NCBI GenBank assembly: GCA_022496785.1 | Contig: SNAP01000011.1 | Location: 280 to 64,279, forward strand | Length of the DNA stretch: 64,000 bases | Direction: 5' to 3' | Source of the DNA: Marinilabiliaceae bacterium JC040 | GTDB taxonomy: Bacteria > Bacteroidota > Bacteroidia > Bacteroidales > Marinifilaceae | Shown: in pieces, positions 37,517-46,470 of the stretch | Position numbering within the stretch: the first letter of the stretch is position 1 | How the letters are laid out: each line of letters starts with the position of its first letter | Position numbers and translations under genes: made by a program | The notes under the pieces: generated by a model | Databases searched by the model: none | The model's input: the letters and a program-made list of their open reading frames with translations, nothing else | Told to the model about the DNA's origin: nothing

Positions 37517-38386
37517 ATGAGTAAAAAGGAATTAAATAAGAACCTTGCACAAATGCTTAAAGGTGGAGTTATTATGGACGTTGTGGATGCAGAACAAGCT
37601 AAAATTGCTGAAGAAGCTGGAGCTTGCGCTGTTATGGCATTAGAAAGAGTACCTGCCGATATACGTATCGACGGTGGAGTAGCTAGAATGTCTGATCCTA
37701 AAATGATTAAAAGCATCCAAGAAGCTGTTTCTATTCCAGTAATGGCTAAAGTGAGAATTGGACATTTTGTTGAAGCTCAAATTCTAGAATCTATTGGTAT
37801 TGACTATATTGACGAATCAGAAGTTTTAACTCCTGCTGATATGGTTAATCACGTAGACAAAACTAAATTTGAAGTTCCATTTGTATGTGGTTGTAGAAAC
37901 CTTGGTGAAGCTTTACGTCGTGTTGCTGAAGGAGCTTCTATGATTAGAACAAAAGGTGAAGCTGGTACTGGTAACGTTGTTGAAGCTGTTACTCACCAAC
38001 GTCAACTTATGGCTGACATCAGAAAAGTTCAAAATGCTACTTCTGAAGAATTATTCACATTAGCTAAAGAATTTGGTGCTCCTATCGAATTAATTCAATA
38101 TGTACACGAAAACGGTAAACTTCCTGTGGTAAACTTTGCTGCTGGTGGTATTGCTACTCCTGCTGATGCTGCATTAATGATGCAACTAGGTTCTGAAGGT
38201 GTATTTGTTGGTTCTGGTATCTTTAAATCAGGAAATCCTGCTAAAAGAGCAAGAGCTATTGTTTTAGCTACTACATATTATAACGATCCTGCTAAACTTG
38301 CTGAACTTTCAGAAAATTTAGGTGATGCAATGTCTGGTATCGAAATGAATGATGTAGATACAAAATACGCTGAAAGAGGTTGGTAA
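37517..38386 (+). CDS. pdxS: Pyridoxal 5'-phosphate synthase subunit PdxS
   Basis: Forms PLP from ribose 5-phosphate, glyceraldehyde 3-phosphate and ammonia in the DXP-independent route. 289 residues, normal length. Motifs: [44 protein letters not shown] and the glycine-rich phosphate site [18 protein letters not shown]. pdxT follows one base after its stop codon, so the pair is translated together. Confidence 0.98.
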   Translation: MSKKELNKNLAQMLKGGVIMDVVDAEQAKIAEEAGACAVMALERVPADIRIDGGVARMSDPKMIKSIQEAVSIPVMAKVRIGHFVEAQILESIGIDYIDESEVLTPADMVNHVDKTKFEVPFVCGCRNLGEALRRVAEGASMIRTKGEAGTGNVVEAVTHQRQLMADIRKVQNATSEELFTLAKEFGAPIELIQYVHENGKLPVVNFAAGGIATPADAALMMQLGSEGVFVGSGIFKSGNPAKRARAIVLATTYYNDPAKLAELSENLGDAMSGIEMNDVDTKYAERGW

Positions 38387-38387
38387 T

Positions 38388-38957
38388 ATGAAGATTGGAA
38401 TCTTAGCACTACAAGGTGGAGTTATTGAACACCTTAGACTTGTAGAAGCTGCTGGTGCAGAAGCTAAAATTGTTCGTTATAGCCAAGATCTAGAAGATAT
38501 TGATGGTATCATTCTTCCTGGTGGTGAAAGTACTACTATTTCAAGAATCTTAAATCGTACTAATATGATGGAAGATTTAAGAAATAGAATCATTGCAGGT
38601 TTACCTGTTTGGGGAACTTGTGCTGGTATGATACTTCTTGCTAAAAATCTTTCTAACGATGATAAAGTTGATGGTATAAAAACAATGGATATTACGGTAA
38701 GACGTAATGCCTACGGTACACAAATTGATAGTTTTAATACATTAGTAAATGTACCTGAAGTTTCTGAAAATGAAATCCCATTAGTTTTCATACGTGCTCC
38801 TTTTATCGAGGAAACAGGAAAAAATGTTAAAGTTATTTGTGAAGTTAATGGTCATATTGTTGCTGCTCGTCAGGATAATATGTTAGTTTCTTCTTTTCAC
38901 CCTGAATTGACTTCTAATACTGATTTTCACAAGTATTTTATAAATATGTGTAAATAA
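38388..38957 (+). CDS. pdxT: Pyridoxal 5'-phosphate synthase glutaminase PdxT
   Basis: Class I glutaminase that supplies ammonia to PdxS. 189 residues. GILALQGGVIEH at the start, GGESTT, the nucleophile Cys in WGTCAGM and the His-Glu pair in SSFHPELT are all present. Separated from pdxS by a single base and followed by a terminator. Confidence 0.98.
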   Translation: MKIGILALQGGVIEHLRLVEAAGAEAKIVRYSQDLEDIDGIILPGGESTTISRILNRTNMMEDLRNRIIAGLPVWGTCAGMILLAKNLSNDDKVDGIKTMDITVRRNAYGTQIDSFNTLVNVPEVSENEIPLVFIRAPFIEETGKNVKVICEVNGHIVAARQDNMLVSSFHPELTSNTDFHKYFINMCK

Positions 38958-38983
38958 GAATCATTCAATATAACACAATACAT

Positions 38984-39017
38984 AAGAGAGATGGATAATA
39001 TTCCGTCTCTCTTTTTT
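38984..39017 (+). terminator. Terminator after pdxT
   Basis: AAGAGAGATGG (38984-38994) pairs with CCGTCTCTCTT (39003-39013) with one G-T pair, then Ts. Confidence 0.8.
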
Positions 39018-39073
39018 GTATATTTAAATATATTATAGAAATTTGGAACCTTAAATTTTTAAATGTAGATAAT

Positions 39074-39892
39074 ATGTTAGAATTCAAAATAGATCAAGAA
39101 AAATGTATTAAGTGTGGGTTGTGCGTTAACGAATGTCCTGTATCAATTATTGCATTAAAAGATTTTCCTGTAATAAAAGATAATAAAGAAAATGCTTGTC
39201 TTAAATGTCAACACTGCCTTGCTGTTTGTCCTACAGGTGCACTTTCTATTTTAGGTAAAGATCCTAAAGATAGTATCTCTCTTGGTGAACTTCCAGAACA
39301 CGATAAAATGGTTCGTTTAATCAAAACAAGAAGAACTATTAGAAAATATGCAAACAAAGAAGTTAATAAAGAACTCCTATACAATATACTAGACACAGCT
39401 TTATATGCTCCAACTAGTCACAACAAAAACTCTATAATCTTCAATGTTATTGATAATAGAGAACGATTAAATAAATTCAAAGAACTTACTTATAATACAA
39501 TTAAAAAGCATGAAGAGAATGGTACTATACCTGAAAAATATCTTTATGTTACAAAATTCCAAAAAGTATGGGAAAAGAAAGGTATAGATATTTTATTTAG
39601 AGATGCACCACATTTATTAATTGCATCAACAAGTAATGCTACTAATCTTCCTAAAACAGATGGAACTATTGCTCTTTCATACTTTGAATTACTTGCAAAC
39701 ACGAACAATATAGGAACTCTATGGGATGGATTCTTATATTGGGTTTTTAAATATGTAGCTCCTGAGTTACTTGAAGAATTAGGTATACCAAAAGATCACA
39801 CTATTTGTATGCCTCTATTATTTGGATATTCTGCTACTAAATATAAAAGAAGTATTCAACTAGAAGGAGAACATATAAATACAATAAAATAA
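39074..39892 (+). CDS. Ferredoxin-nitroreductase fusion
   Basis: 272 residues. The N-terminus (about 1-62) holds two 4Fe-4S motifs: CIKCGLCVNECP and CLKCQHCLAVCP. The rest (about 78-272) is a nitroreductase-type FMN domain starting RTRRTIRKYANKEV-like (here KTRRTIRKYANKEV) with APTSHNKNS. Such fusions are probably NAD(P)H- or ferredoxin-linked flavin oxidoreductases; the physiological substrate is unknown. It is cytoplasmic and apparently monocistronic. Confidence 0.9.
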   Translation: MLEFKIDQEKCIKCGLCVNECPVSIIALKDFPVIKDNKENACLKCQHCLAVCPTGALSILGKDPKDSISLGELPEHDKMVRLIKTRRTIRKYANKEVNKELLYNILDTALYAPTSHNKNSIIFNVIDNRERLNKFKELTYNTIKKHEENGTIPEKYLYVTKFQKVWEKKGIDILFRDAPHLLIASTSNATNLPKTDGTIALSYFELLANTNNIGTLWDGFLYWVFKYVAPELLEELGIPKDHTICMPLLFGYSATKYKRSIQLEGEHINTIK

Positions 39893-39963
39893 ATTGATAT
39901 TATAAGAATCTTTCAATAAAATATTTAATTTTAGTATCTTCACTTTACTAAAATTGAAATATA

Positions 39964-41250
39964 ATGAAATACATACTCTTACAATTAATAATAATTGTAG
40001 CTTGTCTTCCTTCAATGGGGCAAGATACCTATAAAAGAAGTTCAAAAGACACATTACAAAACAACACAATAGTCATTCCATTCGCATTTTATTTAAAATC
40101 ATTTGGAGTGGCTGCTGCTGTTGATGTTTCAACAAGAAAATTCATACAAGATCAAGCTGAATCTACTCTTGTTGGACTATATTCAACAAATGGAACAAAA
40201 TACCTGTATTGGGATGCAAAGAATATTCAAGTCCCTCTTATTAAACGTCTATTTATTCATCCAAACGTAGGTATAGCCGATTATACCAAATTAGACTTAT
40301 ATAATGGTCCTAATAGAAAATTTCCACAAGAAATAGCAGGAAATAACAATTCTAGCAAGGATAATTTCTACTCTGTAAAAAGTAAAAAGATAGAAACAGA
40401 ACTACTCTTTAGATATTTATTACCAATTGGATTTGGGAAAAATACAATTATTAATGAAATCACTTTAGATAAAGGAATTGTAGAAAAAGGATATTCTAGA
40501 TTCAGTAAGGGAAATAATCCTATAAAGAATGGTAGGACTTTTATAGACGGAAGTATCTTTTATCAAGATCAAAATTTAGAACTCCCAATGGTCGATCTAC
40601 ACAAAAGATATTCTGGATATAGTATAGGAATATCAAATGAAAACGTAGACTTTATAGCAAATCCCTCTAGAGGTACAAAGATATCATACCGTCATCATCA
40701 ATCTTTAGATATTATAAAGAATAGTATACCTTGGCAAATGGAAGAATTTTCTTTTAGTAAATACTTTAATCTAAAAAGTTCCTACCTAAGACAACAAGTC
40801 TTAGCTTTCAATGTATGGACAAGAAATGTCACAAGCTATAACGACTACCATATAGAAAACAAACAAAAAATATATCACAGACCATCTCCTTTCCTTGGTG
40901 CTAGTTTAGGAGGCAGATATAGATTTAGAGGATTTCCTGAAGGAAGATATAACGATGCTGCTTCCATACTATATACTGGGGAATATAGAATTATTACAGA
41001 TTGGAACCCATTAGCTAATTGGAGTTTTCTTAAAATGCTACATGTAAATGTCGAATGGATTCAATTTGTTGCATTTATCGAAACAGGTAAAGTCGCTGAA
41101 AGATGGAGTATTAACAATCTACATTCTAATATGCGTACCGACTATGGACTAGGTATCAGATTATTTGCAAACGAAATGGTTATAAGAGTTGATGCTGCAA
41201 TGTCTAGAGAAGGTATGCAAATACAAATGTTCATAGATCACGCTTTCTAA
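39964..41250 (+). CDS. Omp85/BamA-like barrel protein without POTRA domains
   Basis: 428-residue outer-membrane protein: signal peptide to about MGQ (residue 20), no obvious POTRA repeats, then beta strands. GGRYRFRGFPEGRYNDAA followed by YTGEYRI matches the RGF/Y loop and next strand of the BamA/TamA (Bac_surface_Ag) barrel, and the last strands IRVDAAMSREGMQIQM and terminal Phe fit the family. Likely a barrel that receives or displays a partner rather than the core BAM subunit. No operon partner. Confidence 0.72.
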   Translation: MKYILLQLIIIVACLPSMGQDTYKRSSKDTLQNNTIVIPFAFYLKSFGVAAAVDVSTRKFIQDQAESTLVGLYSTNGTKYLYWDAKNIQVPLIKRLFIHPNVGIADYTKLDLYNGPNRKFPQEIAGNNNSSKDNFYSVKSKKIETELLFRYLLPIGFGKNTIINEITLDKGIVEKGYSRFSKGNNPIKNGRTFIDGSIFYQDQNLELPMVDLHKRYSGYSIGISNENVDFIANPSRGTKISYRHHQSLDIIKNSIPWQMEEFSFSKYFNLKSSYLRQQVLAFNVWTRNVTSYNDYHIENKQKIYHRPSPFLGASLGGRYRFRGFPEGRYNDAASILYTGEYRIITDWNPLANWSFLKMLHVNVEWIQFVAFIETGKVAERWSINNLHSNMRTDYGLGIRLFANEMVIRVDAAMSREGMQIQMFIDHAF

Positions 41251-41388
41251 TATGTATCTATTAAAAACTACCAAATAGTAAGATTTTTCACCCTTTTGCT
41301 TAGATGGATTTCTAAAAAAAAATTGTAATCTTGCACTAGTTTAGGCTAAAATGAAATTGCAACTTTACTAAAATCAAAGATATATAAA

Positions 41389-42054
41389 ATGGAAATAATT
41401 AATTTAGGGGAGAAAAGTTCTCTATTTAACAGATTTATGTCTGAAATTAGGGATGAAAAGATTCAAAAAGATCCATTACGTTTCAGAAGAAATATTGAAA
41501 GAGTAGGAGAAATAATGGCTTACGAAATAAGTAAAACCATTGAACACTCAACAAAAGATGTTACAACTTGCTTAGGAACTGCAAAAGTTGATTCACCAGA
41601 CGATACTCCCGTTCTTGCAACTATTCTACGTGCAGGACTTCCTTTCCACCATGGATTCCTAAATTATTTTGATAGATCAAACAATTCTTTTATCTGTGCT
41701 CACAGAAAAGTAACTAGTAAAACAGAATTTGAAATAGCTTTTGAATACATTGCTTCACCAGATCTTACTGATAAACTTGTTATTCTTGCCGATCCAATGC
41801 TTGCTAGTGGTGCTTCTATGGAAGTTGGTTACCACGCTTTATTAAAAGCTGGTTTACCTAAAAAAATCCATATTTGTGCTGTAATTGCAAGTAGAAAAGG
41901 AATTGAATATATTAAAGAAAAACTATCTGGTAAAAATATAACTCTATGGGTTGGAGCTATTGATGATGAATTAAACGAAAAATCATATATAGTACCAGGA
42001 CTAGGTGATGCTGGAGATTTAGCTTATGGCGAAAAAATAGATATTAAGAAATAA
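41389..42054 (+). CDS. upp: Uracil phosphoribosyltransferase
   Basis: Pyrimidine salvage: uracil + PRPP to UMP. 221 residues, a little longer than the 208 of E. coli. ATILRAGLPFHHG, DPMLASGASMEVGYH (PRPP loop) and the uracil-binding C-terminal segment YIVPGLGDAGDLAYG are present. It is convergent with pyrBI; both concern UMP supply. Confidence 0.94.
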   Translation: MEIINLGEKSSLFNRFMSEIRDEKIQKDPLRFRRNIERVGEIMAYEISKTIEHSTKDVTTCLGTAKVDSPDDTPVLATILRAGLPFHHGFLNYFDRSNNSFICAHRKVTSKTEFEIAFEYIASPDLTDKLVILADPMLASGASMEVGYHALLKAGLPKKIHICAVIASRKGIEYIKEKLSGKNITLWVGAIDDELNEKSYIVPGLGDAGDLAYGEKIDIKK

Positions 42055-42074
42055 TTATTTCTTTATCCTAATAT

Positions 42075-42110
42075 AATAAGGGCTTATCATTTATTTGATA
42101 AGCCCTTATT
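42075..42110 (+). terminator. Terminator after upp
   Basis: Perfect 15-bp stem AATAAGGGCTTATCA (42075-42089) / TGATAAGCCCTTATT (42096-42110), 6-base loop. Confidence 0.85.
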
Positions 42111-42115
42111 AATTA

Positions 42116-42141
42116 AAAAGCCCTACTTAAATAGGGCTTTT
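42116..42141 (-). terminator. Terminator after pyrI
   Basis: Perfect 10-bp stem AAAAGCCCTA (42116-42125) / TAGGGCTTTT (42132-42141), 6-base loop, 18 bases past the pyrI stop; also backs up the upp terminator in the other direction. Confidence 0.8.
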
Positions 42142-42158
42142 ATTAGGAATATTAATTA

Positions 42159-42620
42159 TTACTCAACAATTCGAATATTCTCATTGTCTGTAATCTTTTC
42201 ACAATAATGACATTTTAAAGAAAGATTCTCTTTATCTACAACAGCAAATTTTGTTGTAACATGCTCTTGATTTGTAATACACATTGGATTCACACATTTC
42301 ACAATTCCGACTATTGAATCAGGAACTTGAACACATTTCTTTTCTATAACCTCAAAATCCTTTATTATATTAATCTTTGCAGAAGGAGCTACTAAAGCTA
42401 ATTTATTTACATCTGCATCATCTAAGAATTTATTTTCAATTTTAATAATTCCCTTTTTACCATCTCTAGAACTTTTATAACCTCTTCCAAAAGTTATTAA
42501 ATTGTCAATATTCTGTAATCCTAGAACATGAATAACTTTGAATAATTGATTATCAGGAATATGATCAATTACTGTACCATTCTCTATTGCACTTACTTGT
42601 AATTCTTTATCTTTAACCAT
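42159..42620 (-). CDS. pyrI: Aspartate carbamoyltransferase regulatory chain
   Basis: 153-residue allosteric subunit of ATCase. N-terminal nucleotide-binding domain starting KELQVSAIENGTVIDHIP, with LGL and YKSSRDGKKGIIKIEN; C-terminal zinc domain with CVNPMCI and CHYC, giving the four zinc cysteines. Binds CTP/ATP to tune PyrB. 22 bases downstream of pyrB in one operon. Confidence 0.97.
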   Translation of the reverse strand: MVKDKELQVSAIENGTVIDHIPDNQLFKVIHVLGLQNIDNLITFGRGYKSSRDGKKGIIKIENKFLDDADVNKLALVAPSAKINIIKDFEVIEKKCVQVPDSIVGIVKCVNPMCITNQEHVTTKFAVVDKENLSLKCHYCEKITDNENIRIVE

Positions 42621-42642
42621 CGTATATATTCTTAAAAGTTAA

Positions 42643-43554
42643 TTATTTTTTTAAATTTAATGACTTGCAAATAATAGCTTGTCTAGCATAAACTCCATTC
42701 AAAGCTTGTTGGAAATAATATGCTTTTGGATTCTCATCAACATCTACAGAAATTTCATTTACTCTTGGCAGTGGATGTAAAATTCTAAGATTATCTTTTG
42801 TATTATCTAACATAGAATTACATAACACATAAACATCTTTTACTTTCTCATACTCCAAAGGATCTGCAAAACGTTCTCTTTGAACTCTTGTCATATAAAG
42901 AATATCTGTATTGTCAATAACCTCTTCCATTTCAAGATGTTCAGTATAAGCTATACCTTTTTCTTCAAGATAAACTTTATATCCTGCTGGCATTTCTAAT
43001 TCTTTAGGTGCAACAAAATGGAATGTTGGATTAAAACGTGATAATGCCATTATTAATGAATGAACTGTTCTTCCATATTTTAGATCTCCTACAAGAGTAA
43101 TATCTAAATTCTCAAGTGTACCTTGTGTTTGGTAAATTGTATACAAATCTAGCATTGTTTGTGTTGGATGTTGATTTGCTCCATCACCTGCATTAATAAC
43201 TGGTATATTTGCCACTTCACTAGCATATCTAGCTGAACCTTCAATTGGATGACGCATTACAATTAAATCTGCATAATTATCAACCATTTTAATTGTGTCT
43301 TTAAGAGTTTCTCCCTTTTTCACACTAGAAGATGAAGCATCAGAGAAACCAATAATTCTACCACCTAAACGTTGTATTGCAGTCTCAAAACTCAAACGAG
43401 TTCTTGTCGATGGCTCAAAGAAAAGAGATGCTACTACTTTTCCGTTAAGCAAATCCTGATTAGGGTTCTTTTCAAACTCAGATGCTAACTTTAATACCTC
43501 GATTACTTCTTCTTTTGAATAATCGAAAATCGAAACTAAACTGTTGTTATTCAT
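42643..43554 (-). CDS. pyrB: Aspartate carbamoyltransferase catalytic chain
   Basis: Carbamoyl phosphate + aspartate to N-carbamoyl-aspartate, the committed step of pyrimidine synthesis. 303 residues. [12 protein letters not shown] binds carbamoyl phosphate; [11 protein letters not shown] supplies the neighbour-subunit Ser/Lys loop; [19 protein letters not shown] and HPLPRVNEI complete the site. Transcribed ahead of pyrI. The 200 bases upstream hold a promoter, a possible leader peptide and an intrinsic terminator, which suggests attenuation. Confidence 0.98.
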   Translation of the reverse strand: MNNNSLVSIFDYSKEEVIEVLKLASEFEKNPNQDLLNGKVVASLFFEPSTRTRLSFETAIQRLGGRIIGFSDASSSSVKKGETLKDTIKMVDNYADLIVMRHPIEGSARYASEVANIPVINAGDGANQHPTQTMLDLYTIYQTQGTLENLDITLVGDLKYGRTVHSLIMALSRFNPTFHFVAPKELEMPAGYKVYLEEKGIAYTEHLEMEEVIDNTDILYMTRVQRERFADPLEYEKVKDVYVLCNSMLDNTKDNLRILHPLPRVNEISVDVDENPKAYYFQQALNGVYARQAIICKSLNLKK

Positions 43555-43606
43555 TTTTTAATCCTTTTAGTGGTTGATTAATCCTATATACTAATTTAAA
43601 GATACA

Positions 43607-43655
43607 ACAAAAAAAAGACCAAAATCATTATCCTTGCGAATAACAACTCTGGTCT
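43607..43655 (-). terminator. Intrinsic terminator in the pyrBI leader (attenuator)
   Basis: On the minus strand the arm AGACCAGAGTTGTTATTC (43638-43655) pairs throughout, with G-U wobbles, with GGATAATGATTTTGGTCT (43616-43633) around a GCAA tetraloop, followed by about 7 Us (43609-43615). It lies about 55 bases before the pyrB ATG and after the only clear promoter, so every pyrBI transcript must pass it. Confidence 0.75.
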
Positions 43656-43744
43656 AATTTACCGAAAATATTTTTATCAAAAGGAGGATAATCTCTCCTT
43701 TTTCTAGAATTCCTTGTTAATATATGTTTTTGTTTTATCTTCAT
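43628..43744 (-). CDS. Putative pyrBI leader peptide
   Basis: A 38-codon frame, ATG at 43744, TAA at 43628-43630, running through the leader and stopping inside the 3' arm of the attenuator hairpin. The product would be basic (MKIKQKHILT..., then RKRRDYPPF, ending CYSQG). A ribosome reaching the end would cover the hairpin. Against it: an open run of this length has a few percent chance in DNA this AT-rich, and the promoter box puts the transcript start only about 4-5 bases before the ATG, so initiation would be nearly leaderless. Confidence 0.45.
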   Translation of the reverse strand: MKIKQKHILTRNSRKRRDYPPFDKNIFGKLDQSCYSQG

Positions 43745-43753
43745 TCTAGGTTA

Positions 43754-43786
43754 CAAAGATAGAACAAAAAGAAATCAAAATGCAAA
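43754..43786 (-). promoter_or_regulatory. Promoter of the pyrBI leader
   Basis: Minus-strand TTTG (43783-43786), 21-base spacer, TATCTTTG (43754-43761). It begins 14 bases after the end of coaBC, with no terminator in between. Confidence 0.65.
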
Positions 43787-43799
43787 CATTATACGATTT

Positions 43800-44999
43800 T
43801 TATTTATTTATTTTCTCAATATAATCCACTATAAAACCTGCAACATTCCTCTTACTATCTAAAGGATAATCGTTTACAATATCATTTCTATCTATTATTT
43901 TTATCTTATTTGTATCAACACCAAAACCTGCTCCCTCATCCTTTAAAGAATTCAAAACAATAAAATCTAAGTTCTTTTTCTCTAATTTTAATTGAGCATT
44001 CTCAAATTCATTGTCTGTTTCCAATGCAAATCCTATAAGTAGTTGTTTATCAGTTTTAATACTACCTAAAGAAGCTGCAATATCCTTATTTGGAACAAGT
44101 TCAATAGTCATATTATCCTTACCTCTTTTAACTTTAGAACTAGCCTGAACTTTTGGTGCAAAATCTGCAACAGCAGCAGACATAATTCCTCCATCACATT
44201 CTGGAAAAAATCTCATTGAAGCATCATACATCTCTTTAGCAGATTCAACATTTATTCTTTCAATTAAAGGATTATCAATAGAAAGAGAAACTGGTCCTGA
44301 TATTAAAACAACTTCTGCTCCTCTTTTTGCTAATTCTTCAGATATAGCATAACCCATTTTCCCTGATGAATAATTACCAATGAAACGAACTGGATCTATT
44401 TTCTCATAAGTAGGCCCTGCTGTCACAAGGAATTTCTTACCAACAAGAGAATTGTTTTTTGAAAAGAAACTATCAATAAAAGCAACCATATCTTCAGGTT
44501 CAGCCATTCTACCAGCACCAACCAAACCACTTGCTAATTCACCACTTGTTGGTTCAATAACAATATTGCCATACGATTTTAGTATTTCAATATTTCTAAG
44601 AGTAGCTGGATGCTTATACATATCTAAATCCATAGTAGGAGCAAACATAACAGGGCACTTTGCAGATAAATATGTAGTTAATAATAAATTATCAGCCACA
44701 CCATTAGCCATTTTAGCAATAGTATTAGCTGTTGCTGGAGCTATTACATACAAATCAGCCCACAAACCTAAATCGACATGAGAATTCCAATCTCCATTTT
44801 CAGGATTATAGAAATCTACTAATATGGGATTCTTCGACAAAGTTGCCATTGTTAAAGGTGTTATAAATTCCTTTGCATGCTTTGTCATTATAACTTTTAC
44901 ATTAGCACCTTGCTTTACTAGACCTCTAACAAAAGTAGCACACTTATAAGCTGCTATACCACCTGAAATACCAAGAATTATATTTTTTCCCTTTAGCAT
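43800..44999 (-). CDS. coaBC: Bifunctional CoaBC
   Basis: Coenzyme A synthesis: phosphopantothenate-cysteine ligase (CoaB) plus phosphopantothenoylcysteine decarboxylase (CoaC). 399 residues. N-terminal flavodoxin-like CoaC (GISGGIAAYKCATFVRGL; active-site His in NSHVDLGLWAD; PTMDLDMY), then CoaB from about 185 with TAGPTYEKIDPVRFIGNYSSGKMG and later KVKRGKDNMTIELVPNKDI. Third gene of bamD-rpoZ-coaBC, an order common in Bacteroidota. Confidence 0.97.
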   Translation of the reverse strand: MLKGKNIILGISGGIAAYKCATFVRGLVKQGANVKVIMTKHAKEFITPLTMATLSKNPILVDFYNPENGDWNSHVDLGLWADLYVIAPATANTIAKMANGVADNLLLTTYLSAKCPVMFAPTMDLDMYKHPATLRNIEILKSYGNIVIEPTSGELASGLVGAGRMAEPEDMVAFIDSFFSKNNSLVGKKFLVTAGPTYEKIDPVRFIGNYSSGKMGYAISEELAKRGAEVVLISGPVSLSIDNPLIERINVESAKEMYDASMRFFPECDGGIMSAAVADFAPKVQASSKVKRGKDNMTIELVPNKDIAASLGSIKTDKQLLIGFALETDNEFENAQLKLEKKNLDFIVLNSLKDEGAGFGVDTNKIKIIDRNDIVNDYPLDSKRNVAGFIVDYIEKINK

Positions 45000-45026
45000 A
45001 ATAGTTCAAATTTAATTAACGTAACA

Positions 45027-45062
45027 AAGCGTTGCCTATTAATAAATAACAAGACAACGCTT
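45027..45062 (-). other. Inverted repeat between rpoZ and coaBC
   Basis: AAGCGTTG (45027-45034) and CAACGCTT (45055-45062) with a 20-base loop, and only a weak T-rich stretch after it. It could be a leaky intercistronic terminator or a processing site. Confidence 0.4.
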
Positions 45063-45085
45063 AAAATTCAATCTTATATTGAAAA

Positions 45086-45418
45086 TTATTTCTTTTCCTC
45101 TTTTGCAGGATTTCTATAATAAACCTCACCTTTCAACATCTCATCTGTAGATATTAATACTGGTTTTGGTAATCTTTCATAGAAACGAGAAATCTCTATT
45201 TGCTCTCTATTTTCGAACAACTCATCAAGATTATCATTATACGAAGCAAATTCTTGCAATTTACGACTCAATTCTGTTTTCATTTCAACAGAAATCTGAT
45301 TAGCTCTTTTACCAAGAATAGCAACAACCTCGTAAATATTACCAACACCCTCACCTAAAGCCACTGTATTTAATGTTCTAGTATTTGTTGGTGCATGAGT
45401 TTTTTTAAAATCTATCAT
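45086..45418 (-). CDS. rpoZ: RNA polymerase omega subunit (Bacteroidota type)
   Basis: 110 residues. The central GNIYEVVAILGKRANQIS is the omega core, where the enteric protein has NRFDLVLVAARRARQM, and assists RNA polymerase assembly. The Bacteroidota form has a longer C-terminus, here ending in a charged EEKK tail. Located between bamD (25 bases upstream) and coaBC, which supports the call. Confidence 0.88.
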   Translation of the reverse strand: MIDFKKTHAPTNTRTLNTVALGEGVGNIYEVVAILGKRANQISVEMKTELSRKLQEFASYNDNLDELFENREQIEISRFYERLPKPVLISTDEMLKGEVYYRNPAKEEKK

Positions 45419-45443
45419 ACTGAATTAAAATTTATAAACTTCT

Positions 45444-46250
45444 CTATTTATTTTCTTTCTGAATATTCGTTAAATACTTCTCTATACGAAGATATTTTCT
45501 TTCCATTTCACTAGCAAACTCACTTTTTGGAAATTCATCTATAAAAGTAAGATACTCTTCTTTAGCCTCATTATATCTTCCTAACATCTTTTCCTCTACC
45601 GAATTTCGAGCTATTTCATATCGTGAACAAAACAACAAATACAAAACTTCCTCTCTATGCTTCGATTCTGGATAATCTTTCAAACAGTTAAGTAATGAAA
45701 CTATAGCCGCTTGATATTTTTCTCTATCATAATACGATCTTGCTCCATAATACTCTTTATAAGCAAGCTTATCTCGCATCTCATCTATATACTTGTTTGC
45801 TTTTACAACCTTAGAACTATATGGGTAATGATTTATAAACAAATCAAAAGCATCAATAGCTTTTTGGGTATCTGACTGATCTAACATATATGTTGGAGAA
45901 CTAAGATAATAGCAATATGCTCGCATATACATACCTTCTTCTACAAAAGATGAACTAGGAAACGATTTAACTAAATCATCAAACAAGTCTCCTGCCATTC
46001 CATAATATCCTTGACCATACATACAATAAGAAGAATAATAAGATATAATTGGTGCCCTATTAGTTCCTCTAAAAACAGTTCTAACATGTTCAAACAAACT
46101 ATAAGATCTAGTATAATCCTTTTGCTTGTAATATTCTACTGCTTTTTTATACATTTTTTTATAATCTTTCGATTTTAAAAGTTTTTGATACTCACTACAT
46201 GAAGTAAGAGCGAACAGCGATATTAGTAAAGCACAGATAATATTTCTCAT
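45444..46250 (-). CDS. bamD: Outer-membrane assembly lipoprotein BamD
   Basis: 268 residues. Lipobox LTSC with Cys18; the body is TPR helices typical of BamD, starting YKKAVEYYKQKDYTRSYSLFEHV and including FVEEGMYMRAYCYY, an LDQSDTQKAIDAFDLFINHYP helix pair and a late EYLTFIDEFPKSEFA repeat. Part of the BAM complex that folds outer-membrane barrels. Heads the bamD-rpoZ-coaBC operon with its own promoter. Confidence 0.92.
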   Translation of the reverse strand: MRNIICALLISLFALTSCSEYQKLLKSKDYKKMYKKAVEYYKQKDYTRSYSLFEHVRTVFRGTNRAPIISYYSSYCMYGQGYYGMAGDLFDDLVKSFPSSSFVEEGMYMRAYCYYLSSPTYMLDQSDTQKAIDAFDLFINHYPYSSKVVKANKYIDEMRDKLAYKEYYGARSYYDREKYQAAIVSLLNCLKDYPESKHREEVLYLLFCSRYEIARNSVEEKMLGRYNEAKEEYLTFIDEFPKSEFASEMERKYLRIEKYLTNIQKENK

Positions 46251-46286
46251 ATAAACTAATTATTTCTTCTACGTATAAAGATTATG

Positions 46287-46316
46287 CAAAGATAAATCAT
46301 TTTTTTAAAAATCAAG
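46287..46316 (-). promoter_or_regulatory. Promoter of bamD-rpoZ-coaBC
   Basis: Minus-strand TATCTTTG (46287-46294) with CTTG (46313-46316), a one-base variant of TTTG, 18 bases upstream; 37 bases before the bamD ATG. Confidence 0.6.
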
Positions 46317-46423
46317 GCATTATGAACACGTAAAAATAATAAAAATAATTGAAGAACAAACTACTATCTAAATATACCAGTGAAATTAGGTATTTATACG
46401 CCTGTGAAAATAGAAAAATAGTG

Positions 46424-46431
46424 TACTTTTG
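46424..46431 (+). promoter_or_regulatory. -7 box of the serine palmitoyltransferase gene
   Basis: TACTTTTG, 40 bases before the ATG; no good -33 element. Confidence 0.5.
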
Positions 46432-46470
46432 TGCTTTATAAAAAAAACAAAATATAAAATCTAAGATAAA

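Noticed and set aside
39074-39892. Pyruvate:ferredoxin oxidoreductase subunit
   Set aside because: Only the ferredoxin motifs match; the rest is a nitroreductase-type flavin domain.
42075-42141. Two stacked hairpins sharing AAGCCCT, considered as a regulatory switch for pyrI
   Set aside because: They lie after both converging genes and are best read as one terminator for each.
44452-44781. 109-codon plus-strand frame inside coaBC
   Set aside because: Antisense shadow of a well-conserved enzyme domain.
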